From contig JANRLT010000020.1 of the NCBI GenBank assembly GCA_033762255.1, forward strand, positions 1-64,000: a stretch of DNA of 64,000 bases, in the 5' to 3' direction. The stretch comes from Pirellulales bacterium. GTDB lineage: Bacteria > Planctomycetota > Planctomycetia > Pirellulales > JALHPA01. The position numbers and the translations under genes were made by a program. Below are positions 26,268-35,296 of this stretch, in pieces; the first letter of the stretch is position 1, and every line of letters begins with the position of its first letter. The notes beneath the pieces are model-generated. The model searched no databases. It was not told where the DNA came from and was given only the letters and a program-made list of their open reading frames with translations.

Positions 26268-27842
26268 CTATTGTTCCGCGGGCGGGGGAAGCTCTATCTT
26301 TACCGGCGTGGAAGGGACCGGTGAACCGCCCGCCGCGCGGGACTGGGCGTACAAAACCGCCGCCAGGATAATTCCCGCGGCCAATACGCCCAGGATAATC
26401 CAGCCCTGCGCGGCGTCATCTCTTTTTCCCGCTTGAAAATCTTGCAGCGGCTCCGGCATGCGCCCAAACAGGCAGGGACTGTAAAGCATCACGCGGCGAT
26501 TGTTATGGACCTGCAATTCACTGCGGAAAGGAATATTTTTATAAAAGTAGCCCGCCACCCGCACGCTTTGTTGCCGCAGTTTTTCGGGTGTCAGCCCCCG
26601 TGGTAATTCGCGGGCATTAAAAATGAATTGCAGTGTTCCCAATTTTTGTTTTTCAAATCGAATTTGCGGCGGTTCGCCAGCCTGCGCGGCGGGTTCGGAC
26701 ACGGCAATTTTTAATTCCACCTCCCGCGGCAGCATTTGGGATATGCCTAATTGATAGTAATGGTCAAAACCTAGTTCGGCGACTCGTTCGGGATCATTGA
26801 TCGGTTGGCGTATCACCCAATCCACAACGCCGGTCAACACCTGCGGTTTTCCCCGTTGATCCGCGGGACTTTCCAAAAGCTGGACCAAATCGCGATTAGC
26901 GTCGGCGGGCAGGGCGGAGGACAGGGGGGCCGACTGGGCAACGGCCAACAAGGCATAGAACGCGTCGTTTTCCGCCAGATGCAAATCCGCGTTGGGTTTG
27001 ACACTGTCCCACAAGCCATGATCAAAGCCTAACTTGCCCAAATCTGTCGGCGGCAACCACGCCAGATTCGCCGCGACAAAGTACAGGTCGCCGCCGTCCG
27101 CCTTAAGAAACGTTCCCCGCGTCCGCACCAGATCTTCCAACGGGACCAGCGCGTTCCACGCTTGCGGCGCTTGGCGGGTAAAAACAAAAATCCGCGCGCC
27201 CTTTTCCGGAACTGATAGCTCGCTCAGATAAATCCCCTCCAGGTCCCCGCGCTGGGCCAATTGCGTCAAATAATCCCAGTCCCGCAATCGCGGATTGGGT
27301 GCTTGGGCGGGATCGGCGGGCCGCGACTGGTCCTCAGAAAGGGGGAATTTGGTTCCGGGGCTAAGGTTCACATATCCCCGCAACCGTCCCTCCAACAGAA
27401 AGCTTCCCCCCTGCCAGGTTTGCGGTTGGCTTTGGAATGCCTGCCAGCCGGGAACGGCTTGGGTCAGTTCACGCAAGCGACCGGAGGGAATCTTGGGCAG
27501 AAATCGCAAAAATTTTAACAGAACTTCATACTCTTGATCCTGGATCGCCGTGTTTTGCTCCACACGCCGCAGCAAACTGTCATCTATGTCGAGTTCTCGC
27601 CAAAATTCCCGCGCTGCTTTTACTTGGGCGTTGGCCGCGGGAAGGGCATCATCATTCATCGAGATGCCACTGTCATGATCCGACGGAACTAATCCCGCGG
27701 CAGTCCCGCCCGGGTTGGAGGTAGCGCCGGGCGTATCTGGCGAGCTAGCAGCCGGAGGACTTTCCTGGCTGTACACTCCTCCCAGACAAAACAGGCTGGC
27801 CAAGCAAACCGCAAGAGACACGCAAAAAAAAGTTTGCCGCAT
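26268..27842 (-). CDS. Exported single-pass membrane protein, paralogue of the upstream gene
   Basis: A 524-residue protein of unknown function. A signal peptide (RQTFFCVSLAVCLASLFCLG) is followed by a large extracytoplasmic part and a C-terminal transmembrane helix (GWIILGVLAAGIILAAVLYA) with a short Pro-rich tail. Its distal domain has YYQLGISQML, LQFIFNARELPRGL and RVAGYFYKNIPF, which parallel YYEVGLGLQD, VFVYCLELPPDLP and SVTGIFYKLLIYK in the upstream gene. ATG at 27842 lies 10 bp after that gene's stop, supporting a two-gene operon. An internal upstream start at 27911 would overlap and lacks a signal peptide. Confidence 0.65.
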   Translation of the reverse strand: MRQTFFCVSLAVCLASLFCLGGVYSQESPPAASSPDTPGATSNPGGTAAGLVPSDHDSGISMNDDALPAANAQVKAAREFWRELDIDDSLLRRVEQNTAIQDQEYEVLLKFLRFLPKIPSGRLRELTQAVPGWQAFQSQPQTWQGGSFLLEGRLRGYVNLSPGTKFPLSEDQSRPADPAQAPNPRLRDWDYLTQLAQRGDLEGIYLSELSVPEKGARIFVFTRQAPQAWNALVPLEDLVRTRGTFLKADGGDLYFVAANLAWLPPTDLGKLGFDHGLWDSVKPNADLHLAENDAFYALLAVAQSAPLSSALPADANRDLVQLLESPADQRGKPQVLTGVVDWVIRQPINDPERVAELGFDHYYQLGISQMLPREVELKIAVSEPAAQAGEPPQIRFEKQKLGTLQFIFNARELPRGLTPEKLRQQSVRVAGYFYKNIPFRSELQVHNNRRVMLYSPCLFGRMPEPLQDFQAGKRDDAAQGWIILGVLAAGIILAAVLYAQSRAAGGSPVPSTPVKIELPPPAEQ

Positions 27843-27852
27843 AATCGCGTCG

Positions 27853-29109
27853 CTACAGAGGAAGGTCTTTGGCCTCCGCCAATTTACGCAAAGCCTCGCG
27901 GGGGTCTTCATCGACCACCGGTTCTATACCCAGCTTTTGGCGTCGCATTTGGTCTCCAGCCTGTGGAATTTCAAACGTGGTTTTCTTGCGCCAAAAAAAC
28001 CAAAACAATCCAACGAATACAACTCCACTGATTAACAGAGCCGCAAATAACCACTGCTCGGGACTGACGGAGGGGGCGGGGAGGGGGGCTTTTTCGGCTG
28101 TGGGTTCGCGCGCGGCGGCCAGACTGACGGTCTGCGCAAGCATCGCGGGGGCCTTGCGCTCTTCATCCACGGCTTTATAAATCAACAACTTATAAAAAAT
28201 CCCCGTCACCGAAATTCGGGGGGGCTTTTGGGGAAAATGAAAACGTCGCGGCAACGTGGGGTCCGCCACTCCCCTTGGTAAATCGGGGGGTAATTCCAGG
28301 CAATAGACAAAGACGGGCGTATCTTTTTGATCCTGCAAACCCAGGCCCACCTCGTAATATTTATCTAAGCCCAGCGGATTATCCGCTCCGGCGGGCATTT
28401 CCTGATACCAGATCAAATGCCCCCGCAACTGAATCGCCCGGCCCCGAAACGTACCGGGATTGGTGTATAGCTCGCGAAATAAGCGCACCGGCGTGGCCTC
28501 TGCCGTCAATTGCTCTGGGGTGGTTTTGGATAATACTCCTAAGATGTGATACCACACGTCGTATTCGGCAGCGCGGGTAAAGGTGGAATCCTTGATCATG
28601 GCCAGTTTTGCCGGGTCTAGGCCGGTAAAAATTTGCGCCATGACCGGTTGTTTCTCTCCTGGTTGTTTCTCTCCTGGTTGTTTCTCTGCCGGTTGTGGTT
28701 GTGCTGGTTGTGGCTGTGCTGGTGGCAGGTTCGCCGCTGGTTGCGCCTGCGGGGGATCGGCCTGGAGGGGAGCCGTTTGTTGCAACGGGGCGTTACTATC
28801 GGCGGCAGGGTTTTCAGCCGCAAAATCCCCGGCAAGAGAGGCGCTGTCAAAAGGTTGCAGGGCGACCGTCCCCGGCAGGGGGGGCAACGCGGGTTGCCTT
28901 GATTCTGACTTGACCCGTGTGTCTAGTGGTGCGGGAGGATTCTTGAAACTGTGGGTCAAAAACAAAATATCATTAAAACGCAGTAAGAATATCAATAGCA
29001 GCCCCCCACCCACCACGGCATAGGTCAAATGCCGCCGATCCCGCCCCACCAGATAATTGCGGGCACGATAGGGAGACTGCAATCGGGCACGATTAAAATC
29101 GATTTGCAT
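27853..29109 (-). CDS. Membrane protein, paralogue of the downstream gene
   Basis: A 418-residue protein of unknown function. It has a cytoplasmic start (MQIDFNRARLQSPYRARNYL), a transmembrane helix (LTYAVVGGGLLLIFLLRFND), a Pro/Gln-rich linker, an extracytoplasmic domain with YYEVGLGLQDQKDTPVFVYC and ISVTGIFYKLLIYKA, a second helix near the C-terminus (WLFAALLISGVVFVGLFWFF) and a basic cytoplasmic tail. ATG at 29109 is chosen because the region upstream reads as non-coding; an open frame extends to 29325. It forms an operon with the following paralogue. Confidence 0.65.
   Translation of the reverse strand: MQIDFNRARLQSPYRARNYLVGRDRRHLTYAVVGGGLLLIFLLRFNDILFLTHSFKNPPAPLDTRVKSESRQPALPPLPGTVALQPFDSASLAGDFAAENPAADSNAPLQQTAPLQADPPQAQPAANLPPAQPQPAQPQPAEKQPGEKQPGEKQPVMAQIFTGLDPAKLAMIKDSTFTRAAEYDVWYHILGVLSKTTPEQLTAEATPVRLFRELYTNPGTFRGRAIQLRGHLIWYQEMPAGADNPLGLDKYYEVGLGLQDQKDTPVFVYCLELPPDLPRGVADPTLPRRFHFPQKPPRISVTGIFYKLLIYKAVDEERKAPAMLAQTVSLAAAREPTAEKAPLPAPSVSPEQWLFAALLISGVVFVGLFWFFWRKKTTFEIPQAGDQMRRQKLGIEPVVDEDPREALRKLAEAKDLPL
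28647..28735. repeat. In-frame minisatellite in the membrane-protein linker
   Basis: On the plus strand ggttgtttctctcct is repeated three times and then degenerates to ggttgtggttgtgct. It encodes a Gln-Pro-Gly-Glu-Lys and then Pro-Ala-Gln-Pro linker in the membrane protein on the minus strand. All units are multiples of three bases, so copy-number change would preserve the frame and vary the linker length. Confidence 0.7.
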
Positions 29110-29359
29110 TACAGACCAAAAGATACGTGGCGACTGGCTTATAGGAAAAAAAGCCAGATGAGCGGGCGGACCTCGACGAGGATGCGCCCCAGCGGTTGCC
29201 CGCCTGGCGACGGACGGCGGCCCTCCCCAAGGAAAATACCCGCCTCCAACGGCCTCCGGGACGTCGGCTGTGATATGAGTTCTCGAATCTAAATCAATTT
29301 TATTCCCTAAATGCTTTGCGGGCAAGGAAATACCGCTTAACCATTCGATTTTTCAACCT

Positions 29360-29872
29360 TTACCGACGCAATTGCACCCGCTGCGCGCGGGCGAGGCTCT
29401 GCAGGGCCAACTGTAGGGTCCCGCTAACTTGGCCAAACGGCTGAAAGCCGACCAATCGGCCAATTTCATGCCCCTGGGGATTGAGCAGCAACAGCGTGGG
29501 ATAACTACCGACCCGGTATTGCTGGCAAATCCGGGGAAATTGATCGCAATCCAGTTCCACGCAGACAAACTGATTTGTCAAAGAACGGATTTGTCCCTGA
29601 CATAGCACTTCGTCCGCTAACTGATGGCAATATTTGCACCATTCAGCCGTAAAAAATACCAATATCGGCTTTCCCTCCGTGCGGGCTTGCAGGCGGGCTT
29701 GCTCCAGATCGGTCAAATAACCCAGGCTGGGAAGCGCGGGAGCGCTGGGGGTGGATGGGGGAGTGTGCGGATTTTGGGCCTGCTCGCAGCCGGTCAAATG
29801 AATGGCGACATAGGCCAAGCTGACAGCCACCAACCAAGACAGCAAACTAAACACACCCTGGCGAGCCCGCAT
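29360..29872 (-). CDS. Thioredoxin-like lipoprotein
   Basis: A 170-residue protein with a lipoprotein signal (VAIHLTGCEQ; lipidation Cys about 22 residues in), a Pro-rich linker, and a thioredoxin fold: ILVFFTAEWCKYCHQLADEV with active-site CKYC, ELDCDQFPRICQQYRV, and the cis-proline motif SYPTLLLLNPQG. It is likely an envelope thiol reductase or folding factor. ATG at 29872 follows AAGGGA at good spacing. The two paralogous membrane proteins lie 250 bp downstream on the same strand. Confidence 0.85.
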   Translation of the reverse strand: MRARQGVFSLLSWLVAVSLAYVAIHLTGCEQAQNPHTPPSTPSAPALPSLGYLTDLEQARLQARTEGKPILVFFTAEWCKYCHQLADEVLCQGQIRSLTNQFVCVELDCDQFPRICQQYRVGSYPTLLLLNPQGHEIGRLVGFQPFGQVSGTLQLALQSLARAQRVQLRR

Positions 29873-30189
29873 AGGATAATCCCTTGATGTTAGCGACATG
29901 AATGCGTGCGTATGGCGGTTGGTTGGACTGCCCTGTTATCGGTTAGAGGTGGCCCGCTCTTGACGCCAATCCGCACAAATGACAAATGCGCCGTCGAAAT
30001 GATTCATCCTTCCCCGGCGCAGTGGCGCGAACATCTGTGGGACACGCGGGAACCGGGCAAGTTCACGATGCTAGCGGCGCAAAAGCGATCTGGACCGCGA
30101 ACGAGAGTTTCGCTACGTTTTGCGGGCCTCCCCCTCCGCGATTTGGCGGATGGGGCAATTGCAGCTCCATTCAAAATTGCCCGCGCCGT
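29873..30189. other. Divergent spacer between thioredoxin-like gene and flhA
   Basis: This 317-bp spacer should hold the promoters of both divergent genes. I searched it for GG-N10-GC sigma-54 doublets on the flhA strand and found none that match. The flhA frame is open back to 29986 but reads as non-conserved text before 30190. Nothing else is recognisable. Confidence 0.5.
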
Positions 30190-32283
30190 ATGTCCGTCAG
30201 CGAAGCAAATCCCGATTCCGCGCTCCCTTTTTGGGCCCGCGCGCAGGATTTTTTGCTGCCATTGGCGGTAATAGCCAGCGTGCTGGTGATCATGATTCCG
30301 CTGCCGCCGGCGCTGTTGGATATTCTGCTAGCCTGCAATATCGCGGTCGCGGTCATTGTGCTACTGACGACGATTTATGTGCGGGTACCGCTAGAATTTA
30401 GCGTCTTTCCCTCGCTACTCCTGGCCACCACGCTGGCCCGGCTGGTCCTCAATGTCGCCACCACCAGGCTAATTTTGACCCGCGCGCCGCGGGACGGGGC
30501 CTTGGCTGCGGGGCATGTGGTTAAGGAATTTGGCGAATTTGTCGCCGGTAACGACCTGGTGGTCGGCATTATTATCTTTGTCATCATCGTGGTGATTCAG
30601 TTTATTGTCATTACCAAGGGCGCGACGCGGATCAGCGAGGTCGCCGCGCGGTTTGCCTTGGACGGCATGCCCGGCCGCCAAATGGCTATCGACGCCGACC
30701 TGAACGCCGGAATCATCGACGAAAACGAGGCCCAACGCCGTCGGCAAGAGGTCTCGCGGCAGGCGGACTTTTACGGGGCGATGGATGGCGCCAGCAAATT
30801 CGTCCGGGGGGACGCCATTGCCGGCATTCTCATCACGATCATCAATATTGTCGGCGGTTTGGTCATCGGCATGTGGGAAGGGGGGATGTCCCTGGGCCAG
30901 GCGGCGTCGGTATTTACCAAGCTCACCATCGGAGATGGGCTGGTCAGCCAGGTCCCCGCGTTTTTAATCTCCCTCGCCGCGGGCTTGCTCACCACCCGTT
31001 CCAGCCATGACAGCAACCTGCCAAAGGAGTTTGTTGGGCAGTTGTTTTCCCGCCCCCAGGCGTTGTATGTCGCGGGTGGGTTTTTAGGCCTCCTGGCGTT
31101 TTCCAACCTTCCCCCCATACCGCTACTCACCCTGGGGGGGGGATGTGTCATGTTGGCGGTTTCCCTGGGGCGTCAGAAAAAACAAGCCACCGCCGCCGCC
31201 CAAACCAAGGCCCAGGTGGAAGCGGCCAAGCCCCCGGAAGAACGGATCGAGGATTTTTTATCGACCGATCCCATGGAGATCGAAATTGGCGTCGGTCTGA
31301 TCAAATTGGCCGATCCCAAGCGGGGGGGGGACCTGTTACAACGGATTCAGCGCGTGCGGCAAAACGTGGCGGGCGAGATTGGCATTATCATGCCCAAGGT
31401 CCGTATTCGCGATAATGTCCGGCTAGAACAAAATCAGTACCGGATCAAAATCGCCGATGTGGCCGTGGCCGAGGGACAGCTCGAGCCGTACAAGCTACTG
31501 GCGATGGATTCGGGAGTGACCACGGGTAAAGTAGGGGGGTTGGAAACACGTGAGCCGGCCTTTGGCACGCCCGCTACCTGGATCGATCCCGGACAACGGA
31601 GCCAGGCGGAATTGCATGGTTACACCATTGTCGAACCAGCGGCCGTGTTGGCCACCCACTTGACCGAGACCGTCCGTAAACACGCCGACGAAATCCTCAC
31701 CCGCGACGCGACCAAGCACCTGGTCGAGGAACTAAAGAAATCACAGCCCGCCACCGTCGAGGAACTCATCCCCGGCCAAATGAAACTGGCCGAGGTGCAG
31801 CGCATCCTGCAAGCCCTCTTGCGGGAACAAGTCCCCATCAAGCTGCTGGGGCCCATATTGGAAACGCTGGGAGATTATGCCAGCCGGACCAAGGACCCCA
31901 TTTTGCTGGCGGAATACGTGCGGCACCGCCTGGCACGGGCGATTTGTTCGCGCTATCGCGATAAAGAAAACCGGTTGTACGTGGTGACGCTGGATCCCGC
32001 GGTGGAAGACCGGATCAAGGCGGGACTAGAGCATAACGAACGGGGCCTGACTGTCCGCATGTCCCCCCCCGCGATCGATGCCACGTGCCGGGTCATAGCC
32101 CGTGAGATCGACAAATTAACGCAAAAACACAAACCGCCGGTGTTGCTGGTCAGTCCGCAAATCCGCGTGGGACTAAAGCAGTTGACCTCCGCGCAATTGC
32201 CTCGGCTGGTGGTGCTCAGCTTTAACGAAGTGACCCGCGATACCGTGATTGAATCCATTGGTATGGTAGTGGACGGAAAATAA
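30190..32283 (+). CDS. flhA: Flagellar export gate protein FlhA
   Basis: FlhA is the large export-gate protein that forms the cytoplasmic ring docking export substrates. From ATG 30190 it has 697 residues, the normal length. The N-terminal half carries about eight membrane helices with the FHIPEP family stretch (VPLEFSVFPSLLLATTLARL, VLNVATTRLIL) and the loop FALDGMPGRQMAIDADLNAG. The C-terminal half is the soluble FlhA-C domain (LLREQVPIKLLGPILETLGD, EPDRIK-like end RVGLKQLTSAQLPRLVVLSF). This starts a plus-strand flagellar run flhA-flhF-small membrane gene-fliA. Confidence 0.96.
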   Translation: MSVSEANPDSALPFWARAQDFLLPLAVIASVLVIMIPLPPALLDILLACNIAVAVIVLLTTIYVRVPLEFSVFPSLLLATTLARLVLNVATTRLILTRAPRDGALAAGHVVKEFGEFVAGNDLVVGIIIFVIIVVIQFIVITKGATRISEVAARFALDGMPGRQMAIDADLNAGIIDENEAQRRRQEVSRQADFYGAMDGASKFVRGDAIAGILITIINIVGGLVIGMWEGGMSLGQAASVFTKLTIGDGLVSQVPAFLISLAAGLLTTRSSHDSNLPKEFVGQLFSRPQALYVAGGFLGLLAFSNLPPIPLLTLGGGCVMLAVSLGRQKKQATAAAQTKAQVEAAKPPEERIEDFLSTDPMEIEIGVGLIKLADPKRGGDLLQRIQRVRQNVAGEIGIIMPKVRIRDNVRLEQNQYRIKIADVAVAEGQLEPYKLLAMDSGVTTGKVGGLETREPAFGTPATWIDPGQRSQAELHGYTIVEPAAVLATHLTETVRKHADEILTRDATKHLVEELKKSQPATVEELIPGQMKLAEVQRILQALLREQVPIKLLGPILETLGDYASRTKDPILLAEYVRHRLARAICSRYRDKENRLYVVTLDPAVEDRIKAGLEHNERGLTVRMSPPAIDATCRVIAREIDKLTQKHKPPVLLVSPQIRVGLKQLTSAQLPRLVVLSFNEVTRDTVIESIGMVVDGK

Positions 32284-32340
32284 ATTGTTCCCGGCGCATG
32301 ATTGACGCCAGGGCGGCCCTAGGTTCAGCAGGATGCAGGA

Positions 32341-33552
32341 ATGACAGCAGCACGCGATTTGCGCAAATCCGACATTCGCACGTTTCAGGCCGGCTCACTG
32401 CGCGAAGCCCTGGAATACGTGCGTCAAGAGTTCGGCCCCGCCGCCCAGATAGTCCGCACGCGCGAAATACCCGCCGGTGGACTGTGGAACCGACTGGCGG
32501 GCAGGACCCAAATCGAAATTTCGGCCCAGGCCGCCCAACTGGCGGAAGAAGCGGTGGTTTATGAACCCGCCGCCGCGCCGCTGGATCTCGGTTTGGATCT
32601 ACAGGATCCGCGCTGGCAATTGGCACAACGCTTTGCCCCCGCAACCTCCGATGGCCCCGCCCCGCCATCCCTCCCGCCCGTCCCAACCCGGCAAACATCC
32701 ACCCCCACCGCCCAGTCCGGCTCTACCCGCGCTGAACAAGCCCGCGCGTCTTGGGCGTGGCCGGCGGAAGCCTCTTTGTTATACGCCGAACTGGTTGCCG
32801 CCGAAGTCGACCCCACGGCGGCGCATCAACTCATCACCGAGGCCCTAAGAATTTCAACCTCCACCGCGTCCACGCCTGAACGTTCGCTCCGCCAAGCGCT
32901 ACTCCGTTGTCTCGAGTGGGAATTCCCCGTTGATGGCCCCATCCAGCTTCCACCGGGGGAGCAGCGGCTGGTGGCGTTTATCGGGCCTACCGGTGTGGGA
33001 AAAACCACCACCCTCGCTAAACTGGCCGCCCATTTTCATTTGCGACAGCGGCGGCGCGTGGGCCTGGTGACCCTGGACACTTATCGCGTGGCGGCGGTGG
33101 AACAACTGCGGATTTATGCCGAAATTTTGGATGTCCCCCTGGCCGTGGCCAGCACCGCCGCCGAAGTCCCCGCCGCGCTGCTAAAAATGGCGGATCGCGA
33201 TTTGGTCCTGATCGATACCGCGGGACGCGCTCCCCAGGACAACTTACGCATGGCGGAGTTGCAGGGGCTGTTGGCGGCGATTCGCCCCGCCGAGACCCAT
33301 TTGGTGCTAAGCCTGGCCCAAGGCGCGCGCGGTCTCATGCAAGCGGCCGAGGGCTTTGCCGCGGTTCCCTATACGCGGCTGTTGCTGACCAAACGGGATG
33401 AAGCGGCCACCTGGGGAGGCTTGCTAGGCGTTTGTCGCCGGACCGGAAAGGGGATCGGTTATCTGTCTACTGGCCAAAATGTTCCCGCCGACTTAATACT
33501 GGCCGATAGCCGCGAGCTGGCACGGGGCATTCTGGGGGAACCGCAAGCTTAG
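32341..33552 (+). CDS. flhF: Flagellar SRP-like GTPase FlhF
   Basis: FlhF is an SRP54-type GTPase that determines flagellar position and number, often at a pole. The 403 residues show the N-terminal basic region (IRTFQAGSLREALEYVRQEF), a Pro-rich linker, an N-like helical domain and the G domain with G1 GPTGVGKTTTLAKLAA, G2 DTYRVAAVEQLRIYA, G3 DTAGRAPQD, and TKRDEA in place of the usual TKxDE. It begins 57 bp after flhA. The partner ATPase FlhG, usually next, is not present. Confidence 0.93.
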   Translation: MTAARDLRKSDIRTFQAGSLREALEYVRQEFGPAAQIVRTREIPAGGLWNRLAGRTQIEISAQAAQLAEEAVVYEPAAAPLDLGLDLQDPRWQLAQRFAPATSDGPAPPSLPPVPTRQTSTPTAQSGSTRAEQARASWAWPAEASLLYAELVAAEVDPTAAHQLITEALRISTSTASTPERSLRQALLRCLEWEFPVDGPIQLPPGEQRLVAFIGPTGVGKTTTLAKLAAHFHLRQRRRVGLVTLDTYRVAAVEQLRIYAEILDVPLAVASTAAEVPAALLKMADRDLVLIDTAGRAPQDNLRMAELQGLLAAIRPAETHLVLSLAQGARGLMQAAEGFAAVPYTRLLLTKRDEAATWGGLLGVCRRTGKGIGYLSTGQNVPADLILADSRELARGILGEPQA

Positions 33553-33597
33553 CGGGTTGACGCGCGCGAAGTTCCCTTTACCCGGAAATCTGTTTCA

Positions 33598-33731
33598 CTA
33601 GTGCCTTGTCAACGATACGTTTTCGGATGAGCCGTAGGGCGCTCGCCCACGGTTTGAGCGGCAAAAACCGTGGGCTAGCGCCCAGCGGCTGATTGGCCTA
33701 ACTCGAATCTTTAAATTTTACAAAGTACTAG
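33598..33731. repeat. MITE-like palindromic element, copy B (intact, inverted)
   Basis: A 134-bp element bounded by CTAG with terminal arms ctagtgccttgtcaacg and ttttacaaagtactag. It is the reverse complement of copy A at 23074-23209 with about a dozen differences. The centre is a long hairpin (gggcgctcgcccacggttt pairing with aaaccgtgggctagcgccc). Lying 46 bp after flhF it could act as a transcription terminator. The remaining 344 bp up to 34075 contain nothing recognisable. Confidence 0.75.
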
Positions 33732-34075
33732 GGAAACAGCTTAATGTGAGGCCCACTTGTCTTTCACCGCTAGCTTAGTCCGCCGCGAAACGGAACGGTG
33801 TTGCGGACTTCCGCCAGAAATTCCGTGGAAGTACCCAGCTTCACTTGACATTCATGGGGGCATCTTCGTACTCTTCCGCCCAAATTGGCTAGCGCGCTTG
33901 GCAAAATCTTCCGCGCTGGCCCAAGCGAACAAAATTTGGAATTTTACCGCGGTTCCCCTGCAGAAAGGACGCCCCGACAACCGATACATTCACTGCCCCT
34001 GTCCCTACCCCGGGTTGGTAAACTTTGCGGGTTGCAAAAGGGATAACGGGAAGAACCCTTTACGGTGCGCTAACG

Positions 34076-34333
34076 ATGCAGATGGCACGGCAATACGCGG
34101 TCATCCTGGGCTTATTGGCGTTTACCGTGACAATGGCCAGAAGCTTATGGCACTATGCCGACGGCCTGGCCAATGTGTGGATGGCGCTTGGTTGGATGGC
34201 GGGGTTTGCCTGCCTGGGGGCGATTGTCGGCGGGTTGGCGGATTGGATGTTGGGGGACGCGCTGCGGCGGGAATTGTCCCAGGCGTTGGCCGCCCAGACG
34301 GAGGCGGGAAGCACCGTCAAACCGGGAACCTAA
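34076..34333 (+). CDS. Small two-helix membrane protein between flhF and fliA
   Basis: An 85-residue protein with two predicted transmembrane helices (QYAVILGLLAFTVTMARSLW and LGWMAGFACLGAIVGGLADW) and a short charged tail. I do not recognise the family. It occupies the place of flhG in the flhA-flhF-flhG-fliA order and is on the same strand. Candidate starts are ATG 34076 and ATG 34082; neither has a strong ribosome binding site. The name is not justified, but position suggests a flagellar accessory. Confidence 0.6.
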   Translation: MQMARQYAVILGLLAFTVTMARSLWHYADGLANVWMALGWMAGFACLGAIVGGLADWMLGDALRRELSQALAAQTEAGSTVKPGT

Positions 34334-34495
34334 GCAACATACCTTTAGACGGCCTACATAGTCGCTGGCGGCGCGATAGACTTATCCGATCGAGACTTCT
34401 CATCGTTCACGCGCTGCGCCGGTTGACAACGGAAATCACGCGACGGGAAACAAGATGTTTCCGCCACGTCGTAAAAAAACTCATTGGAGGAGTGC

Positions 34496-35296
34496 ATGGC
34501 GACGATCACCGGCTCGGGCACGATTGCGGACATTGCGGAACTGTGGCAACGATTCAAGGCCGACCCCAATAACCAGGACTTGCGCAATCTGCTGGTGGAA
34601 AACTATCTGCCGCTGGTCAAATACAATGGCGAACGCATCTGGGCCCGCCTGCCCGAAGGGGTGGAACTGGACGATTTAATTTCCGCCGGGATTTTTGGCC
34701 TGATGGACGCGATCGACGCGTTTGACCTGTCGCGCGGGGTAAAGTTTGAAACGTATTGCGTCCCCCGCATCCGCGGCGCGATGTTGGACGAACTGCGGAC
34801 GATGGATTGGGTGCCCCGGCTGGTACGCTCCAAGGCTAGCAAACTGAACGAAGCGGTAAAAACCCTCGAGGCAAAGCTGGGACGCAGCCCCACCGAGGTG
34901 GAACTGGCCGAGCAAATGCAGATCTCCGTCGCCGAGCTGGAAAAGCACATGCTGGACGCCAGCGCGGTCAACCTGATCAGCCTGAATAAAAAATGGTACG
35001 AGACCGACAGCTACAAGGATGTCCGCGAAATCGACATCCTGGAGGATAAAAAAGGGGAAGACCCCACCCGCCGGATTCAAAAGAACGACCTCATGCGGCT
35101 GGTGACCAAGGGGCTGAACCGCAATGAGCGGTTGATTATCATTCTGTATTATTATGAAGAATTGACCATGAAGGAGATCGGCGCGACGCTGGATCTCAGC
35201 GAAAGCCGCGTCAGCCAAATGCACTCTAGCATCATGCAACGCCTGCAACAGCAGTTGGGCCGCCGCAGACCGGAATTCGCCGGCGGCGCGCAGTAA
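34496..35296 (+). CDS. fliA: RNA polymerase sigma factor FliA/WhiG family
   Basis: Sigma-28-type factor for late flagellar genes. The 266 residues carry region 2 (DLISAGIFGLMDAIDAFDLS, GVKFETYCVPRIRGAMLDEL), region 3 (LGRSPTEVELAEQMQISVAE) and region 4 with a helix-turn-helix (YYYEELTMKEIGATLDLSES, RVSQMHSSIMQRL). WVPRLVRSK following region 2 is the usual FliA/WhiG feature. ATG at 34496 follows GGAGGAG, an excellent ribosome binding site. No flgM anti-sigma gene is adjacent. Confidence 0.93.
   Translation: MATITGSGTIADIAELWQRFKADPNNQDLRNLLVENYLPLVKYNGERIWARLPEGVELDDLISAGIFGLMDAIDAFDLSRGVKFETYCVPRIRGAMLDELRTMDWVPRLVRSKASKLNEAVKTLEAKLGRSPTEVELAEQMQISVAELEKHMLDASAVNLISLNKKWYETDSYKDVREIDILEDKKGEDPTRRIQKNDLMRLVTKGLNRNERLIIILYYYEELTMKEIGATLDLSESRVSQMHSSIMQRLQQQLGRRRPEFAGGAQ

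Noticed and set aside
29906-30271. Small plus-strand open frame before flhA
   Set aside because: It overlaps the flhA start in another frame, has no ribosome binding site and a composition like non-coding text.
33892-33915. Sigma-54-like TTGGCAAAATCTTCCGCG before the small membrane gene
   Set aside because: The GG and GC doublets are eleven bases apart, one too many.
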